Positions 1 to 9,964 of a stretch of 30,197 bases of DNA are shown piece after piece. A program made the position numbers and the translations under genes. A model generated the notes under the pieces. It saw nothing but the letters and a program-made list of their open reading frames with translations. It did no database searches and was not told where the DNA came from. The stretch is from Chara braunii (lineage: Eukaryota > Streptophyta > Charophyceae > Charales > Characeae), in the NCBI GenBank assembly GCA_003427395.1, contig BFEA01000077.1, positions 244,323-274,519 on the forward strand, read 5' to 3'. Numbering within the stretch: the first letter of the stretch is position 1; each line of letters begins with the position of its first letter.

Positions 1-66
<66 letters not shown>
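1..66. repeat. (AG)n microsatellite
   Basis: An uninterrupted AG dinucleotide run opens the window. It lies just outside the chromovirus. A run this long at a sequence edge is also a common place for short-read contigs to break. Confidence 0.98.
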
Positions 67-69
<3 letters not shown>

Positions 70-117
70 CACTTGGTGGGTCCCAGCACACTGAGAGTCG
101 TTGTAAATAAAGTCTGG

Positions 118-122
118 CAGGT
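118..122. repeat. Target site duplication of chromovirus, left copy
   Basis: CAGGT directly precedes the left LTR and recurs at 9960-9964 directly after the right LTR. Five bp is the usual target duplication for Ty3/Gypsy integrases. The left LTR edge has lost one or two T residues compared with the right LTR (TGTTATGATCC), so the boundary could shift by 1-2 bases. Confidence 0.7.
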
Positions 123-1386
123 GTATGATCCTGGCCAATTTTGAAGTACACATTCATGAGAAAGTACAATGCCATCCAATTCCAAAAAGAAATGAAGTTG
201 AGACGGGAGAGAGGGAATGAAGAAGAAGGAAGAGGATTGAAAGAAAGAAGAAGAAGAAGATATACACCAGCAAAGACCAATGAGAACTCCCTTCTTCTTC
301 GCCAACCACTCTCGTCCTGCTTATCTCCTCCCCTCTTATTCAAACAAGAAATAATACTAATAATGTTGAATGGCTGAACCAGAAGCGAAGTCCGAATCCC
401 TCTTCTACTGCAGGCATCACATGAGGTCCACCATAGCCATGGCCACCCTCCTTCCTCCTCCTTCCATGGCCGAGGGCTATGGCGGACTATCAAGGCACCG
501 CCCTGCTGTGCAAAGGACAACACAAAGCTTCTATGGCTGCTCTGGCTCAGGCCGCCATGCCTGAATATGCCTGGAAGCTTCTTGCTGTAGCTCTACCCCA
601 ACGGTGGACTTCCAGATGCAGCGCCCACCAAGGTGATGAAGATGGCATCCACCATAGTCAGGTAAGTGTGTCTGCGCTCCTCCCTCCTAGTCCTGTCTTC
701 TTCCTCCCGTCCTTGCTTGCTCCTCCCCAGTAGTGTTGCTCTTGATGGTAGTGCTGCTCGAGCCAGGGCTGCAGGCGGTATGCCACCAAACTTGCACACA
801 GACAATGAGCAGGATCACCTCTCCTACTGGAGATATAGCGGCCTGCTAGTCTCTTGGCGAGTGACTTCGTAGGCTGCGTGGCCTCTAAGCAAGCCTACAA
901 CTACTGAACCACTAAAAATACCAACTTTGTTGTCATCTGCTCGGCCTCGAGTACTTGATTACCTCTACCTGTTTTTTTTCTGCTGCTTCAAGTGTCGCGG
1001 GCCTCCTTCCGTGCCACTAGAGTGTTTTTCCCCACTGCGACCCTCGATGGAACGTCCACAGGTAAGTACCGGCCCTTTGGGCCTTCCACTCAAACAAGTA
1101 CCGTCGCGGGTCTCACACACACTCAAACTGACAAGCACTCGGACAGGCACGCAGACCAGCAAGCACACACACTCAAACCGACAAGCACTCAGACAGGCAT
1201 GTAGACCAGCAAGCACACGCTCACTCAAACTGACAAGCACTCAGACAGGCACGCAGATCAGCAAGAACACACACTCTTGACTTAGAAAACTCGGCAACAA
1301 GTGGAAAACTTAGCAAGGCATGCGTTCCATTTGCAAAACTCAGAAATCAGCTGTGTGTCTCAGTCTGTGTTTGACAGGTCCTAACA
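123..1386 (-). repeat. 3' LTR of chromovirus (about 1.26 kb)
   Basis: This is a direct repeat of 8138-9959, from TATGATCCTGGCC to the inner end CCTAACA. It lacks two insertions found in the right LTR (8901-9003 and 9397-9921) and carries two extra units of a roughly 50-bp tandem repeat at 1116-1265. Read on the plus strand, antisense to the element, it contains canonical 5' splice-site sequences CAG|GTAAGT at 659-667 and 1059-1067. A 64-codon antisense ORF at 370-564 is shared with the other LTR. Confidence 0.9.
1116..1265. repeat. Three-unit tandem repeat inside the 3' LTR
   Basis: Units at 1116-1163, 1164-1213 and 1214-1265 (48, 50 and 52 bp) share the core ACTCAAAC-GACAAGCACTC-GACAGGCA-GCAGA-CAGCAAG. 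The right LTR has only about one unit (near 9260-9303), so copy number changed after insertion or during reverse transcription. Confidence 0.88.
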
Positions 1387-1402
1387 CTACCCCCCTCTTA
1401 AG
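1387..1402 (-). other. Polypurine tract of chromovirus
   Basis: On the minus strand this reads CTTAAGAGGGGGGTAG and is followed immediately by the LTR start TGTTAGGACC. A purine run directly 5' of the 3' LTR is the expected primer for plus-strand DNA synthesis. It confirms that the element lies on the minus strand. Confidence 0.85.
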
Positions 1403-1555
1403 AGCGATGGCCCTCGGAGTGAGCAACTCATTCTGAGTGCCCGACAAACGCGTTGTAAGTGAACATACCGAAGAGATTCCGTGAGTACTCGGTAGCAGTG
1501 AGTTTTGCAGAGATTGTGGGAATAACATCGAAAACTATCCATCGTTCGTATGCTT
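1403..1555 (-). other. Chromovirus 3' untranslated stretch
   Basis: About 150 bp lie between the last in-frame stop of the chromodomain frame (TGA on the minus strand at 1558-1556) and the polypurine tract. No coding signal was recognised. Confidence 0.55.
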
Positions 1556-2966
1556 TCACAACACGAGGTGCGCTCGCAACAGTTCCTTCTTAGAGATCCA
1601 ATAGATGTCGTTCAATGGGTGGTACATGAAATGAACCTGATATTGTTTGTTACGTCCCTCCCCGGTACGATTTTTAATTCTATTTATCTCGTGGCCGCCA
1701 TTGATTGCACGAGGGATCATATCGTCACGCTATGGGAAGGTCTTAGCATCGTGATATATAAACAACTTTGAGACTGAAAGATTGGGTATGTGCACGGATG
1801 AGAAGGCACAACAATCACGTTTCAAACTTCCCATGGACTATAATAGGGAGGGAGAAGTTTGCGTGATACCCCTTTTACTTTCAAAAATTCAGACATCTTG
1901 ACCCAGATATAACTTCACACTTCGATAGTTGAAGGTGTGCGCTTCTTATTTGCATGATGGATCATGGCGTGTTGTCGCTTGGTCATTGCTGCAATGACAA
2001 CCTTGAGCAAGCGATCATACTTGGCGTTGAAGCCAGGTTTGTCAAGCGTTGGACCCGTCAACTGTTCAGGGAATAAGTAGGAGAGCGGATTACTAATCTG
2101 CAAACAGTAATGCAACTTGTTTGATGTCATGCCAATAGACGAGTGAATGAAGTTATTGTACAACCCCTTGACTAAATACCACTCTTCATCCTACGTTTCT
2201 TGATATGAGATGATTAAAGCGCGGAGACGATGAAACACAGTTTGGTTAATATCCTCAGACAAACCGTTGGCTTTGGGATGTCGACCAGATGTTATACTCG
2301 AATTGAGATCAGGGAGTTGGGACGTAAAGTCCTTTCACTCAGTACTTATGAAGCGCGGGTCCCGATCGCTCACGAGGGTTTTGGGGGTCCCAAACTGCGA
2401 AGTGTACTTCTGGTGGACTTCATGGATCAAAAGTTCAGTTGGGGCATGCAGTGGTAATGAAATCAAATTTAGGATTTTGAAAAATTGGTCAACAATCTTG
2501 ATCACGTGTGAAAATTCATTATACTTGTCTTTCCTATGTCCGTGAAGTCAATAGAGACAGACTCTCCGGGACCGTTGGGAATGAGAAGTGGTTCGAGCAG
2601 CCCCATGAGTTTTTGCCTTGATGGTTTGATTCGTTGATAGACTTGATATTTAACCACAGACTTTTCAACATACCCTTTCATTCCAGGCCAATTAAATTGT
2701 TGTAACAGGTTTTCGTAGGTTTTTGCCATGCCGAAGTGTCCACTCCGACCGTGAGCCAAATCCAAGAAGTGTGTGCGGAGAAGCTCATGGTTGGGGACAC
2801 ACAAATGGTCGATTCTTATTGTAACATCGGAAAACCATACCTTCACATTCGTGAAAATAAGGCTGACTACTGGGGTCAGCTCGCAACTGCTCAAGGATTG
2901 GATTGAGGTTTGGATCCTTGGCAGTTCGCACCACGAGTTCCTTCTGGAGTTCTCAAAGCTAGTCAT
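1556..2966 (-). pseudogene. Chromovirus integrase and C-terminal chromodomain remnant
   Basis: Minus strand, 5' to 3'. The zinc-binding region at about 2770-2620 keeps its histidines (HGRSGHFGMAKTYENLL), but the CxxC pair reads YQVY (codons at 2646-2648 and 2637-2639). The catalytic core starts with ESVSIDF near 2560 and continues after a frameshift with VSDRDPRF (about 2370-2345) and the HPKANGLSEDIN block that holds the catalytic glutamate (about 2270-2230). The frame then continues through NKKRTPSTIEV and a stop to a GPY/F-like block, SRKLLPPYYSPWEV (about 1870-1820). The final segment at 1665-1570 contains RNKQYQVHFMYHP and YWISKKELL, which resembles a chromodomain, with phenylalanine where a cage tryptophan is usual. 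The frame ends at TGA 1558-1556. In an intact element this protein inserts the cDNA, and the chromodomain biases the target site. Frameshifts and stops show that it is dead. Confidence 0.85.
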
Positions 2967-4270
2967 ATACTCGGGTGGCGAGACAATTCATCGGCAACTC
3001 GATTATAACAACCCTTTTTGTGTCTTAATTCAAAGTAAAAAATGCCAATCTCATGGAACCAGCGAGTCAACATAGGAGATAAGATAGTTTGTTCCTTAAT
3101 CCATTTCAAAGTCTTATAGTCTGATGAGACTTTGAGGTGGCTTCCCAAAATAGTGTTTTCAGTGGTCCAAAGTCGTGCGCAAATCATAAAGTTCGCGCAT
3201 GTAGTTGGAAGTAACTATTTTTTCGTAGGGTGTGCATTTGTCGTGGAACTCAAGTGGATGAAAGTCATCACTATCATCTCGTTGCAGCATCGAGCCAATC
3301 CCATGTTGGCTCGCATCCATAATGATTACGAATGTGAGTTTGGGATACTTAATGCGGAGCACATGATGACTCGCCAATGTCTCTTTTGAGGTTTGAAAGG
3401 CGATATCACGTCCTTCATCCCATGTGTAAGGTACATTTTTGCTTGTTGGTTGGGACAATGGGCGAGCAATGATAGAAAATTTTGGCACAAACTTTCGATA
3501 GTAGGATGCAAGGCTAAGAAAAAAACACAATTCGTGGACGTTTGTGGGGCGAGGTCACTTGCGTATGACCTCAACCTTGGTTGCTTCAGGCCTGAGGCCT
3601 GCAATAGATAACTGGTGCCCAAGATAAATGACGCTATCCCTTCCAAATTCAGATTTTTCTAAGTTGAGATGAAGCTACGTTTTCTCGACGATGGTAAACA
3701 CTTCCTTAAGGTGCCGCGTGTATTCCTCGATTGATTTGATGAAAATCAAAATGTTGTTCACATACACAAACACAAATCGACCAATTTGTTCGTGGAGGAC
3801 CTTGTCCATAAGACTTTGAAAGATGGCAGAGGGGCATTACAGTGAATTCATAAAGTCCGTCGTGTTTTGAATGCAGTCTTGCGTTGGTCTGTTGATACCC
3901 AAATTTGCCGATAATCTATGCGTGGCAATGGGTACACATTCTTATTTGTGATGCGATTTAGTTCTAATCAAGACACATTCACAGTTTGCCTCCTTCCTTT
4001 GGGACAAACAGAACCGGTGCACCGAATTCAGATTTGCTTCGCTTGATCTACCCCTTGTCCATCATGTTGTCAATTTGCTTTTGAAGTTCCTCAAACTCAT
4101 CGGATTCCATATGGTATACACAACCTTGTGGAGGAACAACGCCTTCCACTAACTTGATTGTGTTTAAATGATCGCGTGGGGACTCGACGCGGTTCAACCA
4201 TAACTTCTGGAAATCCGTTGAGTAAACTTTGGATGTTGGCTGGGAATTTTTTAGGGTGGGGGATTAGAAA
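2967..4270 (-). pseudogene. Chromovirus reverse transcriptase and RNase H remnant
   Basis: Reading leftward, the RT starts with KKFPANIQSLLNGFPEVM and the PRR block (about 4250-4160). It continues through an MMDKG-like segment, VLFVPKGGRQTVN (about 4030-3990) and NKNVYPLP. The active site reads FVFVYVNNILIF at about 3780-3745. The canonical motif is YxDD, so both catalytic aspartates are asparagine here. The thumb/connection block is SLASYYRKFVPKFSIIARPLSQ (from about 3510). RNase H follows with MDASQHGIGSMLQ (about 3320-3285), then SSDYKTLKW (about 3130-3105; DH is usual) and NRVADELSRHPSI ending near 2966. Several frameshifts divide the domain. In an intact element it copies the RNA genome into DNA. 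The loss of both aspartates alone would abolish polymerase activity. Confidence 0.88.
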
Positions 4271-4660
4271 AAGGATCACATAAATAAGGTCGCAGATAAG
4301 TAGTGAAGGCAACCAAATTTGAAGTAGAATCATTTGGACTAGAAGTAGCAAAAGTAGAAAGACTAGAAGTAGGCATACTAGATGTAAAAGTAGAAGGCAC
4401 ATGAGTAGGACGAACAAAAGTAACATATAATTGCTCTTCCACCTTGTACTTACACCACTTCTTGCAGAATTGCATTGCATTGAGATAGGTCACTTGGGAT
4501 TCACTCTTCTTGTCTAGTAATACTACTGCGCATTCATTTCCCAAAGCATCATGCACCACTCATCCTTCCACTAAGCCATTTGCATTGGGACTGTAGTCAA
4601 CCCAATCCAAGGACTGTGTCGACAGTGCACTTGTCAAATATATAGAACTTGAGTGCATGT
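4271..4660 (-). pseudogene. Chromovirus protease C-terminus to RT linker remnant
   Basis: The minus-strand segment SLDWVDYSPNANGLVEG (about 4615-4565) resembles the protease LGxDWL region, and a stop follows. A later block with NAMQFCKKWCKYKVEEQLYV resembles the protease-RT linker of chromoviruses. A low-complexity Ser/Thr stretch (STFTSSMPTSSLSTF) precedes the RT start. I could not find the protease DTG/DSG active-site triad, so this call rests on position and weak similarity. Confidence 0.5.
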
Positions 4661-4675
4661 GTCACTGTCCTGTCT

Positions 4676-4859
4676 TTGTCAAAGGTAGTCCACACACCTT
4701 TGACCGCATGCGTAGAGGAGACAACTTTTGTGTTGCCTACTTGGGTCTAGCAAGGGGCCTGCAACTCTTGTCAAAGGTAGTGCGCACACATTTGAACACA
4801 TACGCAAAGGAGACAACTTTTGTATTGCCTACTTAGATCTAGCAAGAGGCCTGCAACTC
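4676..4859. repeat. 92-bp tandem duplication inside pol/gag junction
   Basis: 4676-4767 and 4768-4859 are adjacent 92-bp copies. Each runs from TTGTCAAAGGTAGT to GGCCTGCAACTC, and they differ at roughly a dozen sites. Many differences are G/A or C/T pairs. The length is not a multiple of three, so the duplication itself shifts the frame of the gag-pol region. Confidence 0.9.
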
Positions 4860-5437
4860 CACTTGCCTCGTTCCCAAACCCACCTTGCGTATTCCATGTG
4901 GAGACATGCATTTAGCAGTTGCCCCAGTGGTTCATAAGAATCTTGAAGAATATTAATTTTGATGTTCATGGAGCACGTTGCTGTTTCATCTCAGCCCAAT
5001 GCTCAAGGTGGTAGTGGAAGTTAACCTTCTCATACTCCTTTCAAGGCTCATCATAGAGTGCATGACATGCGCTACTTGGAATCAGTAGAGGACGGTGCTT
5101 CAAAAGCAGACAATTAATTTGCATCAGGTTCAGTCTCGCTTGCTATAGAAGGTGCTGATGTCAATTCCACTCCCCATTTCCCTGCAGCCTACAACAACTT
5201 TGAACTTTATAACTAGTTTTCAGACAATTCGGATGAACTCCCTTCTTGATCCTAGGCTTCCGTTCACTTTTGTTGATCTACAGGTCCAACCAAGGTTTGG
5301 TTGCAGCATCCTCTGACTTGGCTGGGATCTTGACTCCTTTGGGGATTGAGATGAAGTTTTTCCCTAAGTTTCGGTTTGGTCCCTTCACATTGGAAGTTTT
5401 TCTACAGACATTAAGCTTCTTTTCGTCATTGTTAATA
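4860..5437 (-). pseudogene. Probable decayed gag C-terminus/protease N-terminus of chromovirus
   Basis: By position between gag and the protease tail this should hold the nucleocapsid and the start of the protease. The minus strand has only short open stretches, such as a lysine-rich piece near 5278-5463. I saw neither a CCHC knuckle nor a DTG motif. The call is positional inference only. Confidence 0.35.
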
Positions 5438-6650
5438 TCAGATTTGTGGTTGAAGATGAACATGTTGTAACAGACTACCCTTGATTGTCATTAAGAGTGG
5501 GGTCATCTGTATAGGCCTCCTCATCAGCCTCCAGCAGGTCATGCACAGCAAAGCGGTTGCTCCTTTAAACCGCTTGCCGCCTATTGGCTTCGTGTTGCCT
5601 GCTGTGGAAACGAGGTCTTGTGCCTCGAGGCCGACTATACCCTGCATGAGGGAGAATCAATACATGTATCCAATGATATCTTTGCCTAGGCGATGCATGT
5701 AAGTAGTGACAACCACACCTTTCACAACATCCATGCATGACTGCGCAATCATATTCAACTCGGGAGTAGCAAAAAGTCTGCTTATATACAATTGCAGGTT
5801 GTGCATGGTGCTTGACCAGTTGAGATTGTCAAGCTTGTTCTTTATTCTAGTAACGGCAAGTGGATCTTTGTATTGTTTAATCAATATCTCTTCCAATGTG
5901 GTCACTGTTGTGACCTCGAGCCACTGCGTCAAATTATCTTCATGTACCCGACTTGCATAACTTGGACTTTTAAAGAGATGATGCAGGACCCTATGCCTTC
6001 CTTGCCGTCGTACTGAGACGGTATTTGTACCGCCTTTCGGTCCACGTAGGGAGTGTTATAATTGACATCAGCAAATGTTGTGTCTGAACTCGAGGCTGCA
6101 GCAGTTGCAAAACCCCTTGCGTCGTCACTTGTTGCAATGACAATGGGGTCTGCACCTATTGCAGGTCCCGATTGAAGCACACTTAGGGACGAAGAGATAG
6201 AGACATGGAGAGGGCAAAGACTGTCTGGTTAGCAACATTGGAGGCAGGAGGTAGAGGAAGAGGACTAGGAATCCAGACCTAATGCAGATTTGTCATCTGC
6301 TGCATCTAATCACTGTGCTCCTTGGCCATATCTGCAAGTTGTATTTGCAGTTCACTTACCCGGCCAAACAATTTCGATATTTGATCGGACATCTCACTTA
6401 GCAGATGACAGTCTATGAAAGCATGCACATACTTTACCAAATCTTTCTTGGCCTAAGTGTCAGCCAAGGAGGGGAATGTTTTAGAAACAGCCTTGTGGTT
6501 CGCAACAACCTTTTTCCACTTTTCCTCCTCTGCCTTTTCTTCCCTCGCCAGTGCCTTGTCGTAGACGACTTGGAACAACAGTTTGTCTTCATCGTTGACT
6601 GCATCCAATTGGGCCTTCAAGGCCACAAAGGCATTTACCGTGACCATGTT
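5438..6650 (-). pseudogene. Chromovirus gag (capsid) remnant
   Basis: On the minus strand a charged, helical-looking segment (ORF 6453-6647; DKALAREEKAEEEKWKKVV) leads to the capsid. The block VQIPSQYDGKEGIGSCIISL (about 6040-5980) matches the usual retrotransposon-gag start (P-x-YDGK-x-I-xx-W), with cysteine where tryptophan is expected. It continues through TQWLEVTTVTTLEEILIKQY (about 5930-5870) and LNWSSTMHNLQLYISRLFAT. The order and spacing agree with a Ty3/Gypsy capsid domain, which packages element RNA into virus-like particles. Frame changes near 5930 and 5650 break it. The segment 5438-5647 carries glycine/lysine-rich residues after the capsid, and no zinc knuckle was recognised. Confidence 0.7.
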
Positions 6651-6719
6651 AGAATTAACGGGTTCTCAGACATTACGGAAAAAGACTCAGGAAGTCCCTC
6701 AAGATGAGTGCTCTCTATC

Positions 6720-6724
<5 letters not shown>

Positions 6725-6779
<55 letters not shown>
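6725..6779. repeat. (CT)n microsatellite inside chromovirus
   Basis: An uninterrupted TC run of about 55 bp, upstream of gag in element orientation (where it reads as GA). It probably expanded after insertion, since such runs also flank the window. Confidence 0.97.
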
Positions 6780-6782
<3 letters not shown>

Positions 6783-8124
6783 TTTTGTCCACAAGTATCT
6801 ACAGACATCGAAATATGAACTCGGAAAAGAAAAACGATTGGAAAAAACTTAAAGAAGAGAAGGTAGAACTCCTAGTCGGAGCGGTATTACATTCGGACTA
6901 TAAAACAGCCATACAACAACATAAAGTAATTCAGGTGAGAAATCCGATCGAACGTCTTAGCCTAGTCAAACCGAATACGAGATCCCCTCGAGTCCAATCA
7001 GATCAGTTCGGTGGAAAAACACCAAATTCAGACAATGAGTAACGACATGCAATAATGAAGAATTGAGTGGTGTATAAGATGCGAGTCAAACTACGGACCG
7101 TGCGATCAACGTATACAAAACATCGTAGCCGAGATGTCATCGGCAACGAGTGCTCTAACCAAAGAATAAAACTTTGCATCTCAGACAGAAAGAGAAAGAT
7201 ATAACGTCAAACAGATTTGGGCCTAAGGGGTCCTTCTTGCTTGTGTTTGGTCCCACTTGGTGCCCAGAAGGTCCAAAGTAGGCCGTGACCAAGTCGCAAC
7301 CAAGAAGAGCCTCACATGAGCGCACTTTCCACCTCTACCGAACTGCAAAATGAATTTCAACTTCAGAAATAACCTATAGTCTACATCCGTTCACAGACAA
7401 AGAGACAATACACTGTGGAAAGATATGACGTCCAAAGCAAGATACCTCATTTCTTCATCCATCAGGTGAGAAAACAATTTGCATACTCGGATTCACAAAT
7501 CAAGACCACAATGGAGTAGGAAAAAAAACCCATACTAACCCCAACAATCGATCAATGCCATAGATACACATACATGGGCGTCCCGTAGGTGCACGATACT
7601 TACCTTAGTGGCCTGAGCTTCGAGATGAATAGACTCACCCCCCTCGTATGGTCTTCCTGACCCATTTAACGCAACCCCTACACTAGTGTCCTATCTACTA
7701 GGAAGGTCCGACTCCAACACCAGAGTACAACGCCGGATCCCCCGTCGATGCTGAAGAACAAAGTAGCAATTTGTGGTCCGTAGATGCAAAATGGCTGCTT
7801 TCCATCAAACTCGCCTACTTGAGGGAAGCCCTAAAGTTGCCAAGTGTCTCCCTTGAATCAGATTTCGGCAACGAGTGCCTCTCACTATCGCCTCTCCCAA
7901 ATGTCGCACGAAGTTTTCTTGAAGTGTCTCGCCACTCCAATCTTACTCTCACACAACCCAGTTAGGTCAAGTGTCGACCCTACACATCCTAACCAGGTTG
8001 GGGCAGCTTCCCTTAACCACGCTGCCTCACTTCCCTCAACTTCTAACCTTAACACCAAGTGGTAGCCCTCCACTTAGGTTAGGGTCGGAGCGGCACAGTC
8101 AACTCTCGCCAGCAAGTAGAATCC
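6780..8124 (-). other. Chromovirus leader region, no gene recognised
   Basis: About 1.3 kb lie between the PBS and the gag remnant. Neither strand shows a recognised domain; open frames are short. By position this is the 5' untranslated leader plus possibly a lost gag N-terminus. No internal secondary insertion was recognised. Confidence 0.5.
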
Positions 8125-8136
8125 GCTCTAATACCA
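8125..8136 (-). other. Primer-binding site (initiator tRNA-Met type)
   Basis: On the minus strand this reads TGGTATTAGAGC. The plant LTR-retrotransposon consensus complementary to the initiator tRNA-Met 3' end is TGGTATCAGAGC, so 11 of 12 bases match and the difference is a C-to-T change. It is separated from the LTR edge at 8138 by one base. It primes minus-strand cDNA synthesis and fixes the element's orientation. Confidence 0.9.
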
Positions 8137-8900
8137 ATGTTATGATCCAGGCCAATTTCGAAGTACACATTTATGAGAAAGTGCCATCCAATTCCAAAAA
8201 GAAATGAATGAACTTGACAGGAGGGAGCGGGAAAGAAGAAGAAGATGAAAGAAAGAAGAAGAAGAAGATGTACACCAGCAAAGACCAATGAGAATTCTCT
8301 TCTTCTTCGCCAACCCCTCTCTTCCTCCTTATCTCCTCCCCTCTTATTCAAACAAGAAATAATAATAATAATGTTGAATGGCTGAACCAGAATCAATGTC
8401 CGAATCCCTCTTCTACTGCAGGCATCACATGAGGTCCACCATAGCCATGGCCACCCTCCTTCTACCTTCCATGGCCGAGGACTATGGCAGACTATCAGGG
8501 CACCACCCTGCTGTGCAAAGGACCACACGAAGTAGCTATGGCTGCTCTGACTCAGGCCGCCATGCCTGACTCTGCCTCGAAGCTTGTTGGTGTAGCTCTA
8601 CCCCAACGGGGGCCTTCCAGATGCAGCGCCCACCAAGGTGATGAAGATGGCATCCACCATAGCCAGGTAAGTACCTCTGGCGCTCCTCCCTCCTAGTCCT
8701 CGTCTTCTTCCTCCTGCTCTCCTTGCTCCTTCCCTGCAGCGCTGCTCTTGATGCTAGCCCTACTCCAGCCAGCGCTCTAACCAGTGTGTCGCCAAACTTG
8801 CACACCGACAATGAGGAGGAGCACCTCGCTCCTCCTTGAGATATAGCGGCCTGCTTGCCTCTTGGTCAATGACTTCCTAGGCCGCGTGGCCTCCAAGCAA

Positions 8901-9003
8901 CCGGTACCTCCCCCCTTTCGGAGGGAAACATCATTGCAGACTCTGATATTGCCCGTACATGCCTTACACTCAGACTGGTTAGACTGGTACACGCCTAGAA
9001 CTG
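8901..9003. other. 103-bp block present only in the 5' LTR
   Basis: The left LTR joins AAGCAA directly to GCCTACAAC; the right LTR has 103 bp between them, starting CCGGTACCTCC. No target duplication is visible, so it may be an insertion here or a deletion in the other LTR. Confidence 0.7.
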
Positions 9004-9396
9004 GCCTACAACTACTGGGCCTCTAAAAATGCCAACTTTGTCTTCTTCTGCTCGGCATCGAGGACCCGGCACATCTACCTCTACCTGGTGTGGTACCGGG
9101 CTACCTGCTACTTGAGTGTTTTTCCGCTGCTTCAAGTGTTGCGGGCCTCCTTCCCTACCACTTGAGTGTTTTCCCCCGCTGCATCCCTCAATGCCACGGC
9201 CACAGGTTAGTACCGGCCCTTTGGGCCTTCCACACGGATAAGTACGCTCGCGGGTCTCACACACACTCAAACCGACACTCAGACAGGCACGCAGACCAGC
9301 AAGCACACACACACTCAGACTTAGAGAACTCAGCAACAAGCGGTAAACTCAGCAAAGAATGCGTTCCATTGGCAAAACTCAGAAATCAGCTGTGTG

Positions 9397-9921
9397 GTGG
9401 GGCTGACGCAGAGCAGCGAGGACGGGGAAGAGAGAGAGGGAGGGAGTGAGAGCACACACACACACTCACTCAACTCGACACGGACTCGACACGACTCGAT
9501 GGACGCAGACACGAAGTGACAAAGTGGCAAAGTTGCGAAATCGCATTCTTGGGTTCCGAACACAATGTCGCAGCAAGTCACACTGAAGCACAAGCACTGA
9601 GGCGGAAAACTAATGTCCAAACTCAGCTGGATTCCGATCTTAAGTACCGGACTCAAGTTGAGTCCCGAGTGCAGAAGTGCAATTTGCGTCGGGCCTGAAC
9701 TGAAAATCGAAGGTCTGAGCCTGGGCGCCAGAATGCCGGATGGCGCCAAGTATCGAAATCCGAAAGTGGCAGAGGAGGGATTTGAGAATGGGCGCCAACT
9801 GCAGAGGGCACCAACAGTCAGGAACTGGAGATCAAAAATTCAAAAAAAAAAAAAAAAAAAAAGCAGCCTGGCAGGTGGTAACCCGTGGACCAGGGATCGA
9901 GCCCTGGCTGAGTCCGTAACA
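9397..9921. mobile_element. 525-bp insertion in the 5' LTR flanked by 9-bp repeat
   Basis: The left LTR has one AGCTGTGTG. Here it occurs twice, at 9388-9396 and 9922-9930, with 525 bp between. That is the pattern of an insertion with a 9-bp target duplication, or of a deletion between short repeats in the other LTR. The block contains A21 (9842-9862) followed by TGGCAGGTGG and GGATCGAGCCC, which resemble pol III A and B boxes but are spaced more tightly than in a tRNA. CCAGGG/CCCTGG forms a 6-bp stem at 9890-9907. No coding region was recognised. A tRNA-related SINE piece is possible but unproven. Confidence 0.6.
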
Positions 9922-9959
9922 AGCTGTGTGTTTCAGTCCGTGTTTGGCAGGTCCTAACA

Positions 9960-9964
9960 CAGGT
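9960..9964. repeat. Target site duplication of chromovirus, right copy
   Basis: CAGGT, identical to 118-122, immediately follows the right LTR end. Confidence 0.75.

Larger units (their letters stand above)
123..9959 (-). mobile_element. Ty3/Gypsy chromovirus, complete in outline but decayed
   Basis: Two long direct repeats flank an internal region that reads on the minus strand as leader, gag, protease, RT, RNase H, integrase and chromodomain. The LTRs end in TGTTA/TAACA. A primer-binding site lies one base inside the right LTR and a polypurine tract directly abuts the left LTR, which fixes the orientation: the 5' LTR is on the right. CAGGT flanks both ends. All coding domains carry stops and frameshifts, so the copy is dead. 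The two LTRs differ at about nine substitutions plus one 3-bp indel in a 160-bp sample (361-520 against 8369-8525), so the insertion is not recent. The C-terminal chromodomain places it among the chromoviruses; I cannot assign a named lineage. Confidence 0.9.
8138..9959 (-). repeat. 5' LTR of chromovirus (about 1.82 kb with insertions)
   Basis: Starts TGTTATGATCC and ends CCTAACA on the plus strand, giving a 5-bp inverted terminal repeat TGTTA/TAACA. It is homologous to 123-1386 throughout, except for a 103-bp extra block at 8901-9003 and a 525-bp extra block at 9397-9921. Without these its length agrees with the other LTR. The antisense ORF at 8378-8569 and a CAG|GTAAGT sequence at 8664-8672 correspond to those in the left LTR. 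Confidence 0.9.

Noticed and set aside
1116-1265. CRISPR array
   Set aside because: Units are contiguous with no unique spacers, in a eukaryotic LTR; this is a tandem repeat.
9868-9907. tRNA gene
   Set aside because: Box-like motifs exist, but their spacing is too short and no acceptor or anticodon stem can be drawn.
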